Source: Bremerella sp. JC817 (GTDB lineage Bacteria > Planctomycetota > Planctomycetia > Pirellulales > Pirellulaceae). From it: 64,000 nt of DNA. This document shows, piece by piece, positions 19,225 to 27,981 of the stretch; position 1 is the stretch's first letter; the number at the start of each line of letters is the position of its first letter. Location of the stretch: the NCBI RefSeq assembly GCF_040718835.1, contig NZ_JBFEFG010000267.1:248001-312000 (forward strand), given 5' to 3'. A program made the translations under genes and the position numbers. A model generated the notes under the pieces. The model ran no database searches and was not told where the DNA came from. It saw only the letters and a list, made by a program, of their open reading frames with translations.

Positions 19225-19260
19225 AATCCATGTGGTTACTTAAGTAACCGCTTATGGATT
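19225..19260. promoter_or_regulatory. Large palindrome with AATCCAT flanks
   Basis: A perfect 16-base palindrome, GGTTACTTAAGTAACC (19234-19249), is framed by a second inverted pair, AATCCAT (19225-19231) and ATGGATT (19254-19260). It lies downstream of the FadL-type gene and upstream of the HPt gene, both on the minus strand. There is no T-tract on either side, so it is either a rho-independent-like hairpin of weak type or a protein-binding site for the HPt/HD-GYP promoter. A direct repeat GCAATTCGA, 11 bases apart, lies next to it (19191-19210 region). Confidence 0.5.
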
Positions 19261-19292
19261 CCGCGCGAATAACGCAATTGTCTCCGGTTTCA

Positions 19293-20492
19293 CTAGTAGC
19301 GAATCTGGACGCCCAACAGCAGCGAATGGGCGTTGATTCGGTGCGACATCGTGTCGTTGCCACCGAACGGAGGCGATGGGAGTGGCCCCGAAACTTCCGA
19401 GTTCACCAGGTAGACATAGGCCAGGTTGAGCTCGACGTTTTCAGTTAGCAGACACCCAGCACCCAGGGCGATGTTATGCGTCTGGATCAAAGGGCTGGCA
19501 ATGTTCGTAAACACGTCTTCCGAACCGATTGGGTTCTGGTTGAAGTTGTAACCTGCGCGAAGTTTCCACAGTTCGCTCAACTGGTACTGCGCACCGATTG
19601 CCCCGGCGAAGACGCTTTGCCAACCGAGGTCTTTAAAACCGGCCGTATTGGCATAATCGAAATAACGCACATCGGCGGCAAAAACCCAACGTTCCCAGCC
19701 GTAGTACCCCAAGCCTCCAGAGAGGATCAGTGGGTAATCGAGATCGAAGCCAACAACGCCCGACGAAGTGAAGAAGCGGAACTCTTCAAACCACTGCGGA
19801 CTCTTCACCGTGAAACCAGCTCGCCAGCAGTTCGGGCTCGCGTAAAAAACACCACCCTGGATACCACCACCCCAGTGAACACGGTTACCGGAACCAGCGG
19901 TCGCCGAGGGCGTGATCGCCGACGGACCGAGTGGATCGAACATCATACGAGCGGCCGTGATCGTTGGAGCGATACCGACCGACCAGCGTTCACCAAGCTG
20001 CATCGAGATCGTCGGTGCAATCTGCATGATTTCTGCGTCGGCGAAGACAGGGCCTGATGCCAACAATGGATTGCTCGCATCCATCGGCATGTTGTTGCGA
20101 AAACCGCCGATGCCATAGACACCCATTCCGATCGTGATCGGTGTTCCTTCCAGGTGATCGACCCAACCAACCGATGGAATCACGGCGACGCCCGCTTCAC
20201 CATTGGTGGTGTGGGTCGAGCCGCCGACGGTCGAAGAAAGTTCGATATCGGCCAGCAGCCCTTCCATGCCGAACGAAACTTCGTCCTGTTCGAGATAGCT
20301 GATCGATGCGGGATTCCAGTGCAAGGCACCAATCGCGTCAAGAGGAGCTGCCGTACCGGCACCACCCATCGAACGATTCACCGGTCCAACACCCGTTACT
20401 GCGATCCCTTGGGCCGAAGCCATCGCGATCGATGTCAAAACCAGAAATGCCGCCACCAAACCAGAGAAGAGATTTCGCATGCCTGCCGCCAT
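19293..20492 (-). CDS. OmpP1/FadL/TodX-family outer-membrane channel
   Basis: An outer-membrane beta-barrel of the FadL type, which takes up long-chain fatty acids or other hydrophobic compounds. A signal peptide ends near SAMASAQ (the mature protein begins QGIAVTGVGPVNRSMGGAGT). The segment MGGAGTAAPLDAIGALHWNP, then ASISYL, is the N-terminal FadL signature (hatch region with NP motif). Alternating aromatic strands follow to the C-terminal GVQIRY, ending in an aromatic residue as in barrel proteins. The length of 399 residues fits the family. An alternative start is the ATG at 20480. Its position next to the signalling block with a possible fatty-acid methyl ester synthase is notable, but a link is only a guess. 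Confidence 0.88.
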   Translation of the reverse strand: MAAGMRNLFSGLVAAFLVLTSIAMASAQGIAVTGVGPVNRSMGGAGTAAPLDAIGALHWNPASISYLEQDEVSFGMEGLLADIELSSTVGGSTHTTNGEAGVAVIPSVGWVDHLEGTPITIGMGVYGIGGFRNNMPMDASNPLLASGPVFADAEIMQIAPTISMQLGERWSVGIAPTITAARMMFDPLGPSAITPSATAGSGNRVHWGGGIQGGVFYASPNCWRAGFTVKSPQWFEEFRFFTSSGVVGFDLDYPLILSGGLGYYGWERWVFAADVRYFDYANTAGFKDLGWQSVFAGAIGAQYQLSELWKLRAGYNFNQNPIGSEDVFTNIASPLIQTHNIALGAGCLLTENVELNLAYVYLVNSEVSGPLPSPPFGGNDTMSHRINAHSLLLGVQIRY

Positions 20493-20920
20493 ATAGTCCG
20501 ACTCGCCTGAATGGGTAAAGCGAGAAGTGAGGATCTTACCTGTACGCGGGATGCCATCGACGAAATCGCTGGTGCTTCCTCAGGTTTTTCGTCGACTCTG
20601 TCAGGGAAAAAGCGGCGACTTCCCGCGAGCAGTATCGGTTTGCACGATCAAACGCGTTGAAAACACCTAGTGCTATCAGTTTTCGTGCTGGCATTGGCAT
20701 GCGTCAGAGGGGGTATGTCGAGGTCGCGAGTAGGTCTTTTTCAAGGGGCGGATCAAGTCGTAATCTGCTGCCCTGACTGTGGTTGAGCGAATCCCCAATC
20801 GGGGCCCAAAGAAAAAGCTTTACCCGAATGATGTCACGTGGTATCTTGAGATCGTTCCGTGAACCTATCTCCGATGCTCCCTTACCTCGCTCTCACCGAA
20901 ATTCCACAAAGGTCGTGCTC
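20493..20920. other. Divergent intergenic region
   Basis: This 428-base region lies between the FadL-type gene (minus) and the Gfo/Idh gene (plus). CGACGAAA (20558-20565) and TTTCGTCG (20587-20594) form an 8-base inverted repeat with a 21-base spacer; it could be an operator or a hairpin. The frame of the downstream gene stays open to 20783, but the first 46 codons look non-coding. No clear promoter pair was recognised. Confidence 0.4.
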
Positions 20921-21880
20921 GTGAAAACCTGGTCGCTCGCTCTTGGCTTGATCTCGCTTCTGACTTGCCTGGCTCCAACTGAAGCTGCCGATCCCATCCG
21001 AATTGGACTGATTGGTCTTGATAGCTCGCACGCGGTTGCCTTCAGCAAAACGATCAACGCCAACAACGGCCCAGCCTCGCTGGCGAAGGCCAAAGTGGTC
21101 GCCGCTTTCCCAGGCGGAAGTCCCGATCTTTCGACGAGCACCGACCGCATCGAAGGGTTCACTAAGCAGATCGAGCAAATGGGAATCGAGATCGTTCCAT
21201 CGATCGACGCACTGCTGAAGAAGGTCGATGCCGTCATCATCAACAGCGTCGACGGTCGGGTTCACTTGCAGCAAGCGATGCCCGTGCTCGAAGCAGGGAT
21301 TCCTGTTTTCATCGACAAGCCGCTGACCGCCTCGCTGGAAGAAACGAAACAACTGATCGCCCTCTCGAAGAAGACTGGCACGCCGTTCTTCTCGGCATCG
21401 ACGCTCCGTTACTGTCAGGAAGTGATCGACATCAACAAGGACGAGGTCGTCGGCTGCGTCGCCTATAGCCCCAGCAAGACCGATCCCACACATCCCGACC
21501 TGTTCTGGTATGGAATCCACGGCGTCGAGACGCTGTTCACCGTCATGGGGCCAGGCTGTCAGACCGTCCAGCGGACCAAGGTCGAAGGAGTCGAAGTCGT
21601 GACCGGCGTCTGGGCCGATGGCCGGGTCGGTACGTTCCGTGGGATTCGCGATGGTTCGTATGGTTACGGCGTCGTCGTGTTCGGAAAGAAAGACATCCAG
21701 CTCACCAAGATCAAAGCCAAGTACGACCTACTGGTGGTCGAGATCGTCAAATTTTTTGAAACGAAGCAGCCTCCGATCGCACCAGAACAAACGCTGGAAA
21801 TCATCGCCTTTATGACCGCCGCCGACCAAAGCCGTGACGCCAATGGCGAAGCGATTTCCATGGCTCCGCTGCTGAAATAA
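20921..21880 (+). CDS. Exported Gfo/Idh/MocA-like protein
   Basis: An oxidoreductase-fold protein of 319 residues. The GTG start at 20921 is chosen because AAAGG lies 8 bases upstream and it gives a clean Sec signal peptide (KTWSLALGLISLLTCLAPTE, ending near AEAAD). The Rossmann half begins PIRIGLIGLDSSHAVAFSKT, and the EKP-type motif is FIDKPLTASLEETK. The usual GxGxxG is replaced by GLIGLDSSH, so cofactor binding may be altered or lost. The C-terminal half holds the substrate domain (YGIHGVETLFTVMGPGC). Two more exported members lie in the window; this one is 63 bases upstream of the next and probably cotranscribed. Substrate unknown, probably a sugar or inositol derivative. Confidence 0.82.
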   Translation: MKTWSLALGLISLLTCLAPTEAADPIRIGLIGLDSSHAVAFSKTINANNGPASLAKAKVVAAFPGGSPDLSTSTDRIEGFTKQIEQMGIEIVPSIDALLKKVDAVIINSVDGRVHLQQAMPVLEAGIPVFIDKPLTASLEETKQLIALSKKTGTPFFSASTLRYCQEVIDINKDEVVGCVAYSPSKTDPTHPDLFWYGIHGVETLFTVMGPGCQTVQRTKVEGVEVVTGVWADGRVGTFRGIRDGSYGYGVVVFGKKDIQLTKIKAKYDLLVVEIVKFFETKQPPIAPEQTLEIIAFMTAADQSRDANGEAISMAPLLK

Positions 21881-21943
21881 CCAGGTCGATTCGCTTGCTG
21901 GTTCTCCCTTAATACAACTGATCCACCGCACAAGGTTTTCCCA

Positions 21944-23392
21944 ATGACGCACTTGAATCGACGATCCTTCCTGGCTGCCGCTTCCGCCACGGCGATGACC
22001 ACGTTCACGTCAAGTCCCAGCTTCGCTGCCGCCAACGACGAACTTCGCGTCGTCGTGGTAGGTGTGAACGGTATCGGCCGAACCCATCTCAACGGCTTCT
22101 CTCAGATCTCGGGCGTACGGGTCGTGGGGGCATGCGATGTCGATAGTGCAGTCCTCGGTCAACGTGCCGAAGAGCACCAAAAGAAGTTCCAGCAGAAGCT
22201 GAAGACTTACAACGACATGCGTCGGGTGCTGGACGATCCAGATGTCGATGCCGTCGTGCTGGCGATTCCGAATCATTGGCATGCCTTGGGCACCGTGTGG
22301 GGCTGCCAGGCAGGTAAAGACGTCTACACCGAGAAGCCTTGCTCGCACAACATCTGGGAAGCAGGCCAGATGAAGAAAGCGGCCGACAAGTACGAGCGTA
22401 TCGTTCAAGTCGGCATCCAGCGTCGCAGCTTCACGCACCTGCAAGACTTCTTCCAGGAAGTTCAGGCAGGCGCCCTCGGTAAAGTGAAGCAGGTCAAAGG
22501 GGTCTATCTGACGCGCCGCGATTCAATCGGCAAGCCAACCGGAGCCCTCAAACCACCAGCCACCGTTAACCACGATATGTGGTGCGGACCGGCTCCGACC
22601 AAACTAGAGCGAGCCAAGTATCACTACGACTGGCACTGGTTCTGGGATTATGGCAACGCAGAACTGGGCAACAACGGCCCGCACATTCTCGACCTATGCC
22701 GCTGGTCGATCGGCGCCGAAGAGTTTCCGACCGCAGTCAGCAGCGTCGGTGGTCGCTATGTCTGGGACGACAACGGCCAGACTCCGAACACACATATTCT
22801 GCGATATGAATATGCCAAGGCCCCAATCACATTCGAGATCCGCGATCTACCCACCGCGACGGGCAAGAAGGATACCTGCAAGTATAAGGACATCAGCTAT
22901 GGCATCGTTGTCGAAGGCGAAGACGCGACCTACGTCGGCTTTGATACCGGCAAGGTGATCGATCCCGACGGCAAGGTCATTCGCGAGATCACTGGCAACA
23001 CCGGTAGCGATGGCGGGCGTCAGTTGCATCGCGAGAACTTCGTAAAAGCGGTCCGATCGCGAAACGCCAGCGAACTGAACTGCGACGTCCGCACCGGGCA
23101 CCTTTCGACCGCGCTGTGCCACCTGGGGAATATCTCGCACCGCCTGGGTGAGTCAGTTTCGCTTTCGTCTTTGAACAATCAGTTGCAAGATCAACCGCTC
23201 GTTCAGGAAGCTGCGAAACGGATGGAATCGCACCTCGAAGCGAACGGAGTCGATCTGGCATCGGCCCAGGTCGAATTCGGCCCGACCCTGGCTATCGACC
23301 CCAAAACCGAGTCGTTCCCGCAGAGCGAAGCCGCCAACGGCCTCCTCAAACGGGAATACCGAGCGCCCTACGTGGTGCCGGAAGTGGTTTAA
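21944..23392 (+). CDS. Tat-exported Gfo/Idh/MocA oxidoreductase
   Basis: A 482-residue NAD(P)-dependent sugar-oxidoreductase family protein. The N-terminus holds a Tat signal (LNRRSFLAAASATAMTTFTS). The Rossmann motif is VVVVGVNGIGRTHLNGF, and the EKP motif is YTEKPCSHN at about residue 125. The C-terminal part contains WHWFWDYGNAELGNNGPHIL, then DLCRW, conserved in planctomycete members of the family. AAGG precedes the ATG. It is the second gene after the Sec-exported relative, and the LacI-type regulator gene begins 143 bases downstream on the same strand. Likely acts on an extracytoplasmic sugar; substrate and direction of reaction are not visible from sequence. Confidence 0.88.
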   Translation: MTHLNRRSFLAAASATAMTTFTSSPSFAAANDELRVVVVGVNGIGRTHLNGFSQISGVRVVGACDVDSAVLGQRAEEHQKKFQQKLKTYNDMRRVLDDPDVDAVVLAIPNHWHALGTVWGCQAGKDVYTEKPCSHNIWEAGQMKKAADKYERIVQVGIQRRSFTHLQDFFQEVQAGALGKVKQVKGVYLTRRDSIGKPTGALKPPATVNHDMWCGPAPTKLERAKYHYDWHWFWDYGNAELGNNGPHILDLCRWSIGAEEFPTAVSSVGGRYVWDDNGQTPNTHILRYEYAKAPITFEIRDLPTATGKKDTCKYKDISYGIVVEGEDATYVGFDTGKVIDPDGKVIREITGNTGSDGGRQLHRENFVKAVRSRNASELNCDVRTGHLSTALCHLGNISHRLGESVSLSSLNNQLQDQPLVQEAAKRMESHLEANGVDLASAQVEFGPTLAIDPKTESFPQSEAANGLLKREYRAPYVVPEVV

Positions 23393-23535
23393 TCGAAACT
23401 ACTTCGTTCAGCCTGCGGGACTTGATAAGGCGTAGGGGCTTTCCGTATTCTGGAGAGCCAGACCTGCACCTTACTAACCAGTAGCTTCCTGTCCTTAGCG
23501 GCAAGCGGCTGGGCCTCGCGGATGAACGAAGACTC

Positions 23536-24573
23536 ATGGCCGATGAACCGAGAAAAGTCCGACTGCTTGATATTGCCAACAAGGCGGGCGTAAGCCGCGC
23601 AGCCGTCGGGCACATCTTGAACAACTCGGGAGCGGACTGCGTTCGCGTTTCGGAAGCGACCCGCGAAAAGGTCTTGAAGATCGCGGCCGAGCTGGACTAT
23701 CGCCCTAACCGGGCCGCCCAGCGACTGCGTGGTATGCCAACCAAGATTGTGGGCGTGATCCTCGACACGGTGAACATGGCGGTCTTCTCGGCTCGTCTGG
23801 CGGCGATCGAAGCGGAAGCCCATACCCGCGGCTACCGTTTGATGATTGGCCAGGTGCACCACGATCCGGACGAAATCAAGACTTACCTGGACGATTTCAT
23901 CGATCATGGAATGGATGCCATTCTGTGCATGTTCGATGTAATGCAAGATATTCGCCCGAAACTGAAGAAGGTGTTTCGCAATCGCGAGCACATCATTCTG
24001 CACTCGAGACCGATCTTGAAGACGCAGGCCTGTGTTCGTGTTGAAACCTCTTCGGCGATCGAACAACTGGTCGACCACCTGGCGGATCGAGGGCGTGAAA
24101 AGATTGCGATCCAGCTTTGGTCCCCTACGGACCATTTGATGTCGATCCGCAGCGATGCCTGGAAAGAGAACGTCAAGCGACGCAAGCTGGCCTCGTCGAG
24201 TTCCCTGATCTGGACCAACCCTGAAGCGACCCAAAAGCCATCACGTGAAGCGATCGACGACTGTATTCAAAAGCTGGTCGTGAAGAACGGGGCGGACGCC
24301 ATCATTGCATCGAATGACGAATGGGCCGTGCGAATCATTCAGGGACTGGAGCGACACGGATGTGCGGTGCCGAAAGATGTTGCCGTGACGGGTTACGACA
24401 ACCTGGACATTGCCGACGTGATCGAGCCAGGGCTTACCACCATCGACCAATGCCATGCCGAGTACGCCAAGCAGGCACTCGATCTGGTTGAAGAATCGCT
24501 CGCCGGAACGCTGACTCCGGCCAAGAAGCTTCGGGTCATTCGCCCGAAACTAGTAATTCGCGAATCGAGCTAA
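23536..24573 (+). CDS. LacI-family transcriptional regulator
   Basis: A DNA-binding repressor or activator of sugar genes. The N-terminal helix-turn-helix (about 8-30, [20 protein letters not shown]) and hinge helix ([12 protein letters not shown]) are followed by a periplasmic-binding-protein-like sensor ([20 protein letters not shown] to the end). The stop codon overlaps that of nagA by four bases on the opposite strand (convergent). Position between the exported oxidoreductase and the nag operon suggests it controls one of them. Possible operators are the TGATRTCA-type sites upstream of nagB and the pseudopilin gene, but which site it binds is an inference. Confidence 0.92.
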   Translation: MADEPRKVRLLDIANKAGVSRAAVGHILNNSGADCVRVSEATREKVLKIAAELDYRPNRAAQRLRGMPTKIVGVILDTVNMAVFSARLAAIEAEAHTRGYRLMIGQVHHDPDEIKTYLDDFIDHGMDAILCMFDVMQDIRPKLKKVFRNREHIILHSRPILKTQACVRVETSSAIEQLVDHLADRGREKIAIQLWSPTDHLMSIRSDAWKENVKRRKLASSSSLIWTNPEATQKPSREAIDDCIQKLVVKNGADAIIASNDEWAVRIIQGLERHGCAVPKDVAVTGYDNLDIADVIEPGLTTIDQCHAEYAKQALDLVEESLAGTLTPAKKLRVIRPKLVIRESS

Positions 24574-25556
24574 GTGGTCGTCGCTTGATGACCACCATTC
24601 TGCAACGGCATTTTGGCCCGGAGCGGGGCAGGGGGCATATACAGCCCCAGGAACTGCAGCGGATTGACTCGCGTTAGTGATTCGACCTGGGATGCGGTCA
24701 GTCCAAGATGGAACCGCAGGTTCTTCGCCATTTGCTGCATCGTGGTCGCAGAACCGACCAGGTGGCTATCGTCTTCCGCACGGGGCACACCATCTTCGCC
24801 GACGGTGACCTCTTGATCTCCCAGGGCATAAACGCCAGGGCCACAGCCTGCGGCTGCGATTGCATCGGAGACGACGAAGGCCCGTTCGAGGCCGACGATT
24901 TCCAAATAGTTCTTGAGCGCGAAGAAGGGGACATGCGCTCCATCCGCAATGAAACCAAAGTGCAATCGATCGGACCGACTCAAGGCTCGCTGAATGATAT
25001 TGTCGTGACGATCCATCAGCCGAGGGCAACCATTCCCGAGGTGCGTAAACATTGACAAACCAGCATCCAGCGCAGCATCCAACTGATCGAGCGTTGCGTT
25101 GGTATGCCCTGCGGAAACGATCACGTCTTCATCGACCAGACGACGCGTCACCGACTGATCGGCATCTTGCTCTGGCGCCAAGGTAAACACGCGAACGAGT
25201 CCTTCGCCTGCCTCAAGCAGCGGGGCGGTCTTATCCCATGTCGCCTGACAGGCAGCAGTCACCGGATGAGCGCCGACATAGCCGGGTTCCGTACTGATGA
25301 ATGGACCTTCCACATGGAACCCGGCGATCATCCGCCGCAGTAGCGGATCGGTCTCGCGCAACCGAGTAATCCGCGCGATACGAGCCGTCATCCGAGCAAC
25401 GTCGTCCGTGATGATCGTGATCAACACGCTTTCCACGTTATCTCGCTCGAGGCCCAGGCAGGCGGCCTGTAAGTCTTCCTCCGAGATATCGTCCTGATTG
25501 AAATCAACGCCGTAATAGCCGTTGATCTGAACATCGATGAATTTCGCGCGCGACAT
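24570..25556 (-). CDS. nagA: N-acetylglucosamine-6-phosphate deacetylase, N-terminally short
   Basis: Removes acetate from GlcNAc-6-phosphate to give glucosamine-6-phosphate, the substrate of NagB. An amidohydrolase barrel is visible: [16 protein letters not shown], metal Glu in [10 protein letters not shown], His residues in [17 protein letters not shown] and IADGAHVP, and catalytic Asp in [10 protein letters not shown]. The length is 328 residues against about 380 in the well-studied enzymes, and the missing part is the N-terminal beta-sandwich strands; the upstream frame has no sequence resembling them. The start at 25556 lies 19 bases after the nagB stop. The two form an operon. Confidence 0.88.
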   Translation of the reverse strand: MSRAKFIDVQINGYYGVDFNQDDISEEDLQAACLGLERDNVESVLITIITDDVARMTARIARITRLRETDPLLRRMIAGFHVEGPFISTEPGYVGAHPVTAACQATWDKTAPLLEAGEGLVRVFTLAPEQDADQSVTRRLVDEDVIVSAGHTNATLDQLDAALDAGLSMFTHLGNGCPRLMDRHDNIIQRALSRSDRLHFGFIADGAHVPFFALKNYLEIVGLERAFVVSDAIAAAGCGPGVYALGDQEVTVGEDGVPRAEDDSHLVGSATTMQQMAKNLRFHLGLTASQVESLTRVNPLQFLGLYMPPAPLRAKMPLQNGGHQATTT

Positions 25557-25575
25557 GCTGGATTCCGGTGGGATA

Positions 25576-26325
25576 TCAGGAGAGCGGGGAAGAGCTAAGG
25601 AGTGAAGCGGAAGCATTATCCAGATACATCCAAGTATCGCCGTGGGTCTGCAAGATAGAAGCAGGCACATCCGGCGATACCGAGCCCTGCAAGCTATTGC
25701 GTACCGCTTCCGCTTTTCGCTGATCCGGGACACTACAGATAATCGTCTTGGTTTTCAGGATCTGGCGGCAAGACATGCTAATCGCCTGTTTTGGCACGTC
25801 ATCGATCGACGCAAACCAGCCCTCGCCTGCTTGCTGCTGGCGACAAGCTTCATCCAGCTCGACAACCAGGTACGGCGTTTCGGTCTCGAAGTCGGCCGGA
25901 GGGTCGTTGAACGCCAGGTGACCGTTCTCCCCGATCCCGACGAAGGCCACATCAATCGGATGATCCACGATAATCGCCCCTAGTTGATCGCACATTTCTC
26001 GTGGCGACTGCGACATGCCATCCACAAAGTAAAACTGCTTCAGCGAGACTCGCTGCACGAATCGCTCTCGTAGGTAGCGGACAAACGAGGCCGGGTGCTG
26101 ATCGTTGATTCCCAGGTACTCATCCAGGTGGAAGCCAGTCACGCGGCTCCAATCGATATCAGGCTCAACAATCAACGCCGCCAAGGTTTCAAACTGCGAC
26201 GCCCCTGTCGCGACAATAATGTTAGCCGATCCACGCTGGGCAATTGCCTGACGAATGGCTTCGGCTCCTTGCCGAGCGGCCGCCAGGCCTAAACTCTTCG
26301 CGTCTTCCAGAACCTGTATTTCCAT
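25576..26325 (-). CDS. nagB: Glucosamine-6-phosphate deaminase
   Basis: Converts glucosamine-6-phosphate to fructose-6-phosphate and ammonia, the entry of amino sugars into glycolysis. Family motifs are [16 protein letters not shown] (phosphate loop), [12 protein letters not shown] with the catalytic Asp-Glu, and [20 protein letters not shown]. The length of 249 residues is normal for NagB/6-phosphogluconolactonase-type enzymes. GAAGG precedes the ATG by 7 bases. It is the first gene of the nagB-nagA operon. An inverted repeat of the TGATGTCA type lies 61-94 bases upstream and may be its operator. Confidence 0.92.
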   Translation of the reverse strand: MEIQVLEDAKSLGLAAARQGAEAIRQAIAQRGSANIIVATGASQFETLAALIVEPDIDWSRVTGFHLDEYLGINDQHPASFVRYLRERFVQRVSLKQFYFVDGMSQSPREMCDQLGAIIVDHPIDVAFVGIGENGHLAFNDPPADFETETPYLVVELDEACRQQQAGEGWFASIDDVPKQAISMSCRQILKTKTIICSVPDQRKAEAVRNSLQGSVSPDVPASILQTHGDTWMYLDNASASLLSSSPLS

Positions 26326-26385
26326 CGCTTGCCTTCAGCGTCCTACGTGTTTTTCCATGTTGTGAAGCACCGCAATGATGCCTCG

Positions 26386-26419
26386 TGACATCATCTTGAC
26401 AGACTCAAGGGTGATGTCA
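26386..26419. promoter_or_regulatory. Candidate nagB operator: TGACATCA / TGATGTCA inverted repeat
   Basis: TGACATCA (26386-26393) and TGATGTCA (26412-26419) are perfect inverted copies with an 18-base spacer, 61-94 bases upstream of the nagB start. The octamers match the TGATRTCA units of the two downstream palindromes. This suggests the same protein acts at all three sites, which is an inference. Confidence 0.55.
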
Positions 26420-26573
26420 ACCGATATTGATCAAATCGTCCTGGCTTGAGTTTACGCATTGTAAAGTCTTCCCAGGCTCCCTTGAGAAGGATGTCTACCT
26501 CCCCCAATCAGGAGATCATCTGTCAGGATTCCAAGAATTCCGATCGTTCGCTTCGCTTTTCTGTTTGCCAGCG

Positions 26574-26591
26574 TGATGTCAGCTGATATCA
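26574..26591. promoter_or_regulatory. Palindromic octamer pair, site 1 (TGATGTCA-GC-TGATATCA)
   Basis: TGATGTCAGCTGATATCA differs by one base from the perfect 18-base palindrome TGATATCAGCTGATATCA. It holds two octamers whose centres are 10 bases apart, about one helical turn. Located about midway between nagB and the pseudopilin gene. Confidence 0.6.
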
Positions 26592-26898
26592 TTTTGCCTG
26601 TTGCGAGGCGAAGAAGCAAGAAATATCAGCCCAATTTTTGAGCGATTGATTCCTTGAATCGAGCAATTGCCATGCAATGCCATCGAGAGTTTACGCGAAT
26701 CAATCCCCCATCTCCGGATGGTTTTGAGCGTATACCTCTGCCGTTTCGCAATAAACACCCCGTCGATGCAATAAATAGACATTATCGGCGCAAGCTTTGC
26801 ATCACACCGCGTCATCCCTGTGGGGAGATGTGATGCTCGAGGCGAAGAGATGTCGAGTTCCCTTCCGGCCCCATCGTTCGGAGTTTTTTTGGCCTGGG

Positions 26899-26916
26899 TG
26901 ATATCAGCTGGTATCA
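26899..26916. promoter_or_regulatory. Palindromic octamer pair, site 2 (TGATATCA-GC-TGGTATCA)
   Basis: TGATATCAGCTGGTATCA differs from the same palindrome by one base, at a different position than site 1. It lies 57-74 bases upstream of the pseudopilin ATG (26973), where an operator or promoter-proximal activator site would be expected. The spacing to site 1 is 325 bases. Confidence 0.6.
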
Positions 26917-26972
26917 CCTCGTCAGGCGGTTCCCGTTCATTATCTCTTCTTTCCCTTTCAAAGGCCTTTTCG

Positions 26973-27902
26973 ATGAAACAGAATCGCGGATTTACGCTGG
27001 TTGAATTGTTAGTAGTGATTGCCATTATCGGTGTGCTGATTGCCTTGCTGTTGCCGGCTGTGCAACAGGCTCGCGAAGCTGCCCGTCGCATTCAGTGCAG
27101 CAACCACATGAAGCAGCTGGGGCTGGCGTTTCATAACTATCACGACACCCACGGTCGCTTCATGACCGGCGGGATGCAGACGGCGAAGGCTTATCCGATG
27201 GGCTGGGTTCCCCGTTTGTTCCCTTTCATCGAACAAGATGCCCGCTACGAAGCGATGGAATCGCTCAATAAAGATTACCTGGTCACACGTAGCAGCTATC
27301 GCTACGACGACATGGACAATCCGATCTGGGGAGCCGTTCCGAATATCAGTTGCCCATCGTCGCCTCAGGGAGAACTGGCGTCCGATCAGACGGGCAACAC
27401 CAATCACCCTTATCAGCATCTGCAAGGTTCGCTGCATTACCGAGGGAATGGGGGCTCTTACGATCTCGATTATCACAACGCGGTCACATCGGGACGCGTT
27501 GGCTATTCGTCGTCCGGCATCTTCTATCCTGAAAGCCGAACCCGTTTCGCCGACATTACCGATGGTACCACGAATACCTTTTTGCTGGGTGAAACTTCCA
27601 GCTCGCAAAACTGGCCGTCGACCATGGTTACCGGTTTTGGCGGCCTAAAGCCATGGACCTGGGGTTCGTACCGATACAGCGCGGCCGAGTGGCTGATGAT
27701 CGACCACAAGATGGTCCAGTTCCCAATCAACTATTTCGGCAGCTTTACCACCAGTTCGACGCCGTTCGGCAGCCATCACCCCGGTGGGGCGATGTTTGTC
27801 ATGTGCGACGGCAGCGTCAAGTTTCTGCCAGAAACGATGAACCTCGATATTCTGAAGGCGGTTGCTTCGCGTCAACATGGTGAAGTAATCCCAAGCCTAT
27901 AA
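26973..27902 (+). CDS. DUF1559 pseudopilin-like protein
   Basis: A type-II/IV pseudopilin-like protein of the planctomycete DUF1559 family, 309 residues. The prepilin leader RGFTLVELLVVIAIIGVLIA (cleavage before the Phe) is followed by a hydrophobic helix and RREAAR-type QQAREAARRIQCSNHMKQLG, then the DUF1559 body ending HHPGGAMFVMCDGSVKFLPE (the H-x-G-G ... C-D-G-S motif). AAAGG lies 8 bases before the start at 26973; the frame extends upstream but without a leader. It is followed by a hairpin and a small lipoprotein gene, a common planctomycete pairing. Function is unknown; a role in secretion or surface assembly is inferred from the leader. Confidence 0.9.
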   Translation: MKQNRGFTLVELLVVIAIIGVLIALLLPAVQQAREAARRIQCSNHMKQLGLAFHNYHDTHGRFMTGGMQTAKAYPMGWVPRLFPFIEQDARYEAMESLNKDYLVTRSSYRYDDMDNPIWGAVPNISCPSSPQGELASDQTGNTNHPYQHLQGSLHYRGNGGSYDLDYHNAVTSGRVGYSSSGIFYPESRTRFADITDGTTNTFLLGETSSSQNWPSTMVTGFGGLKPWTWGSYRYSAAEWLMIDHKMVQFPINYFGSFTTSSTPFGSHHPGGAMFVMCDGSVKFLPETMNLDILKAVASRQHGEVIPSL

Positions 27903-27919
27903 CCGAACCAGGAACCCTC

Positions 27920-27954
27920 AGCCGGCTCCCCGGTTTCCCTGCCGGTGGCCGGCT
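27920..27954 (+). terminator. Hairpin between pseudopilin and lipoprotein genes
   Basis: AGCCGGC (27920-27926) pairs with GCCGGCT (27948-27954), with an inner CCGG/CCGG pair. A pyrimidine tract (CTTCTCTTTC) follows. It could terminate part of the transcripts and thereby lower expression of the downstream lipoprotein gene relative to the pseudopilin. Confidence 0.6.
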
Positions 27955-27981
27955 CTTCTCTTTCGATCTCGTTTCCATTGC

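Larger units (their letters stand above)
26326..26972. other. Long divergent intergenic region between nagB and the pseudopilin gene
   Basis: This 647-base region holds three operator-like elements, described separately (26386-26419, 26574-26591, 26899-26916). The open frame on the minus strand (26579-27091) overlaps the pseudopilin leader and is antisense to it, so it is not called. No clear RNA gene or protein-coding sequence was seen. AAAGG precedes the downstream ATG at 26973. Confidence 0.5.

Noticed and set aside
23389..24234. Minus-strand open frame of 281 codons
   Set aside because: Antisense shadow of the LacI-type regulator; no motif or start context.
26579..27091. Minus-strand open frame of 170 codons before the pseudopilin gene
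   Set aside because: It overlaps the antisense of the conserved pseudopilin leader (FTLVELLVVIAIIGVL) and does not resemble a protein. The plus-strand gene explains the sequence.
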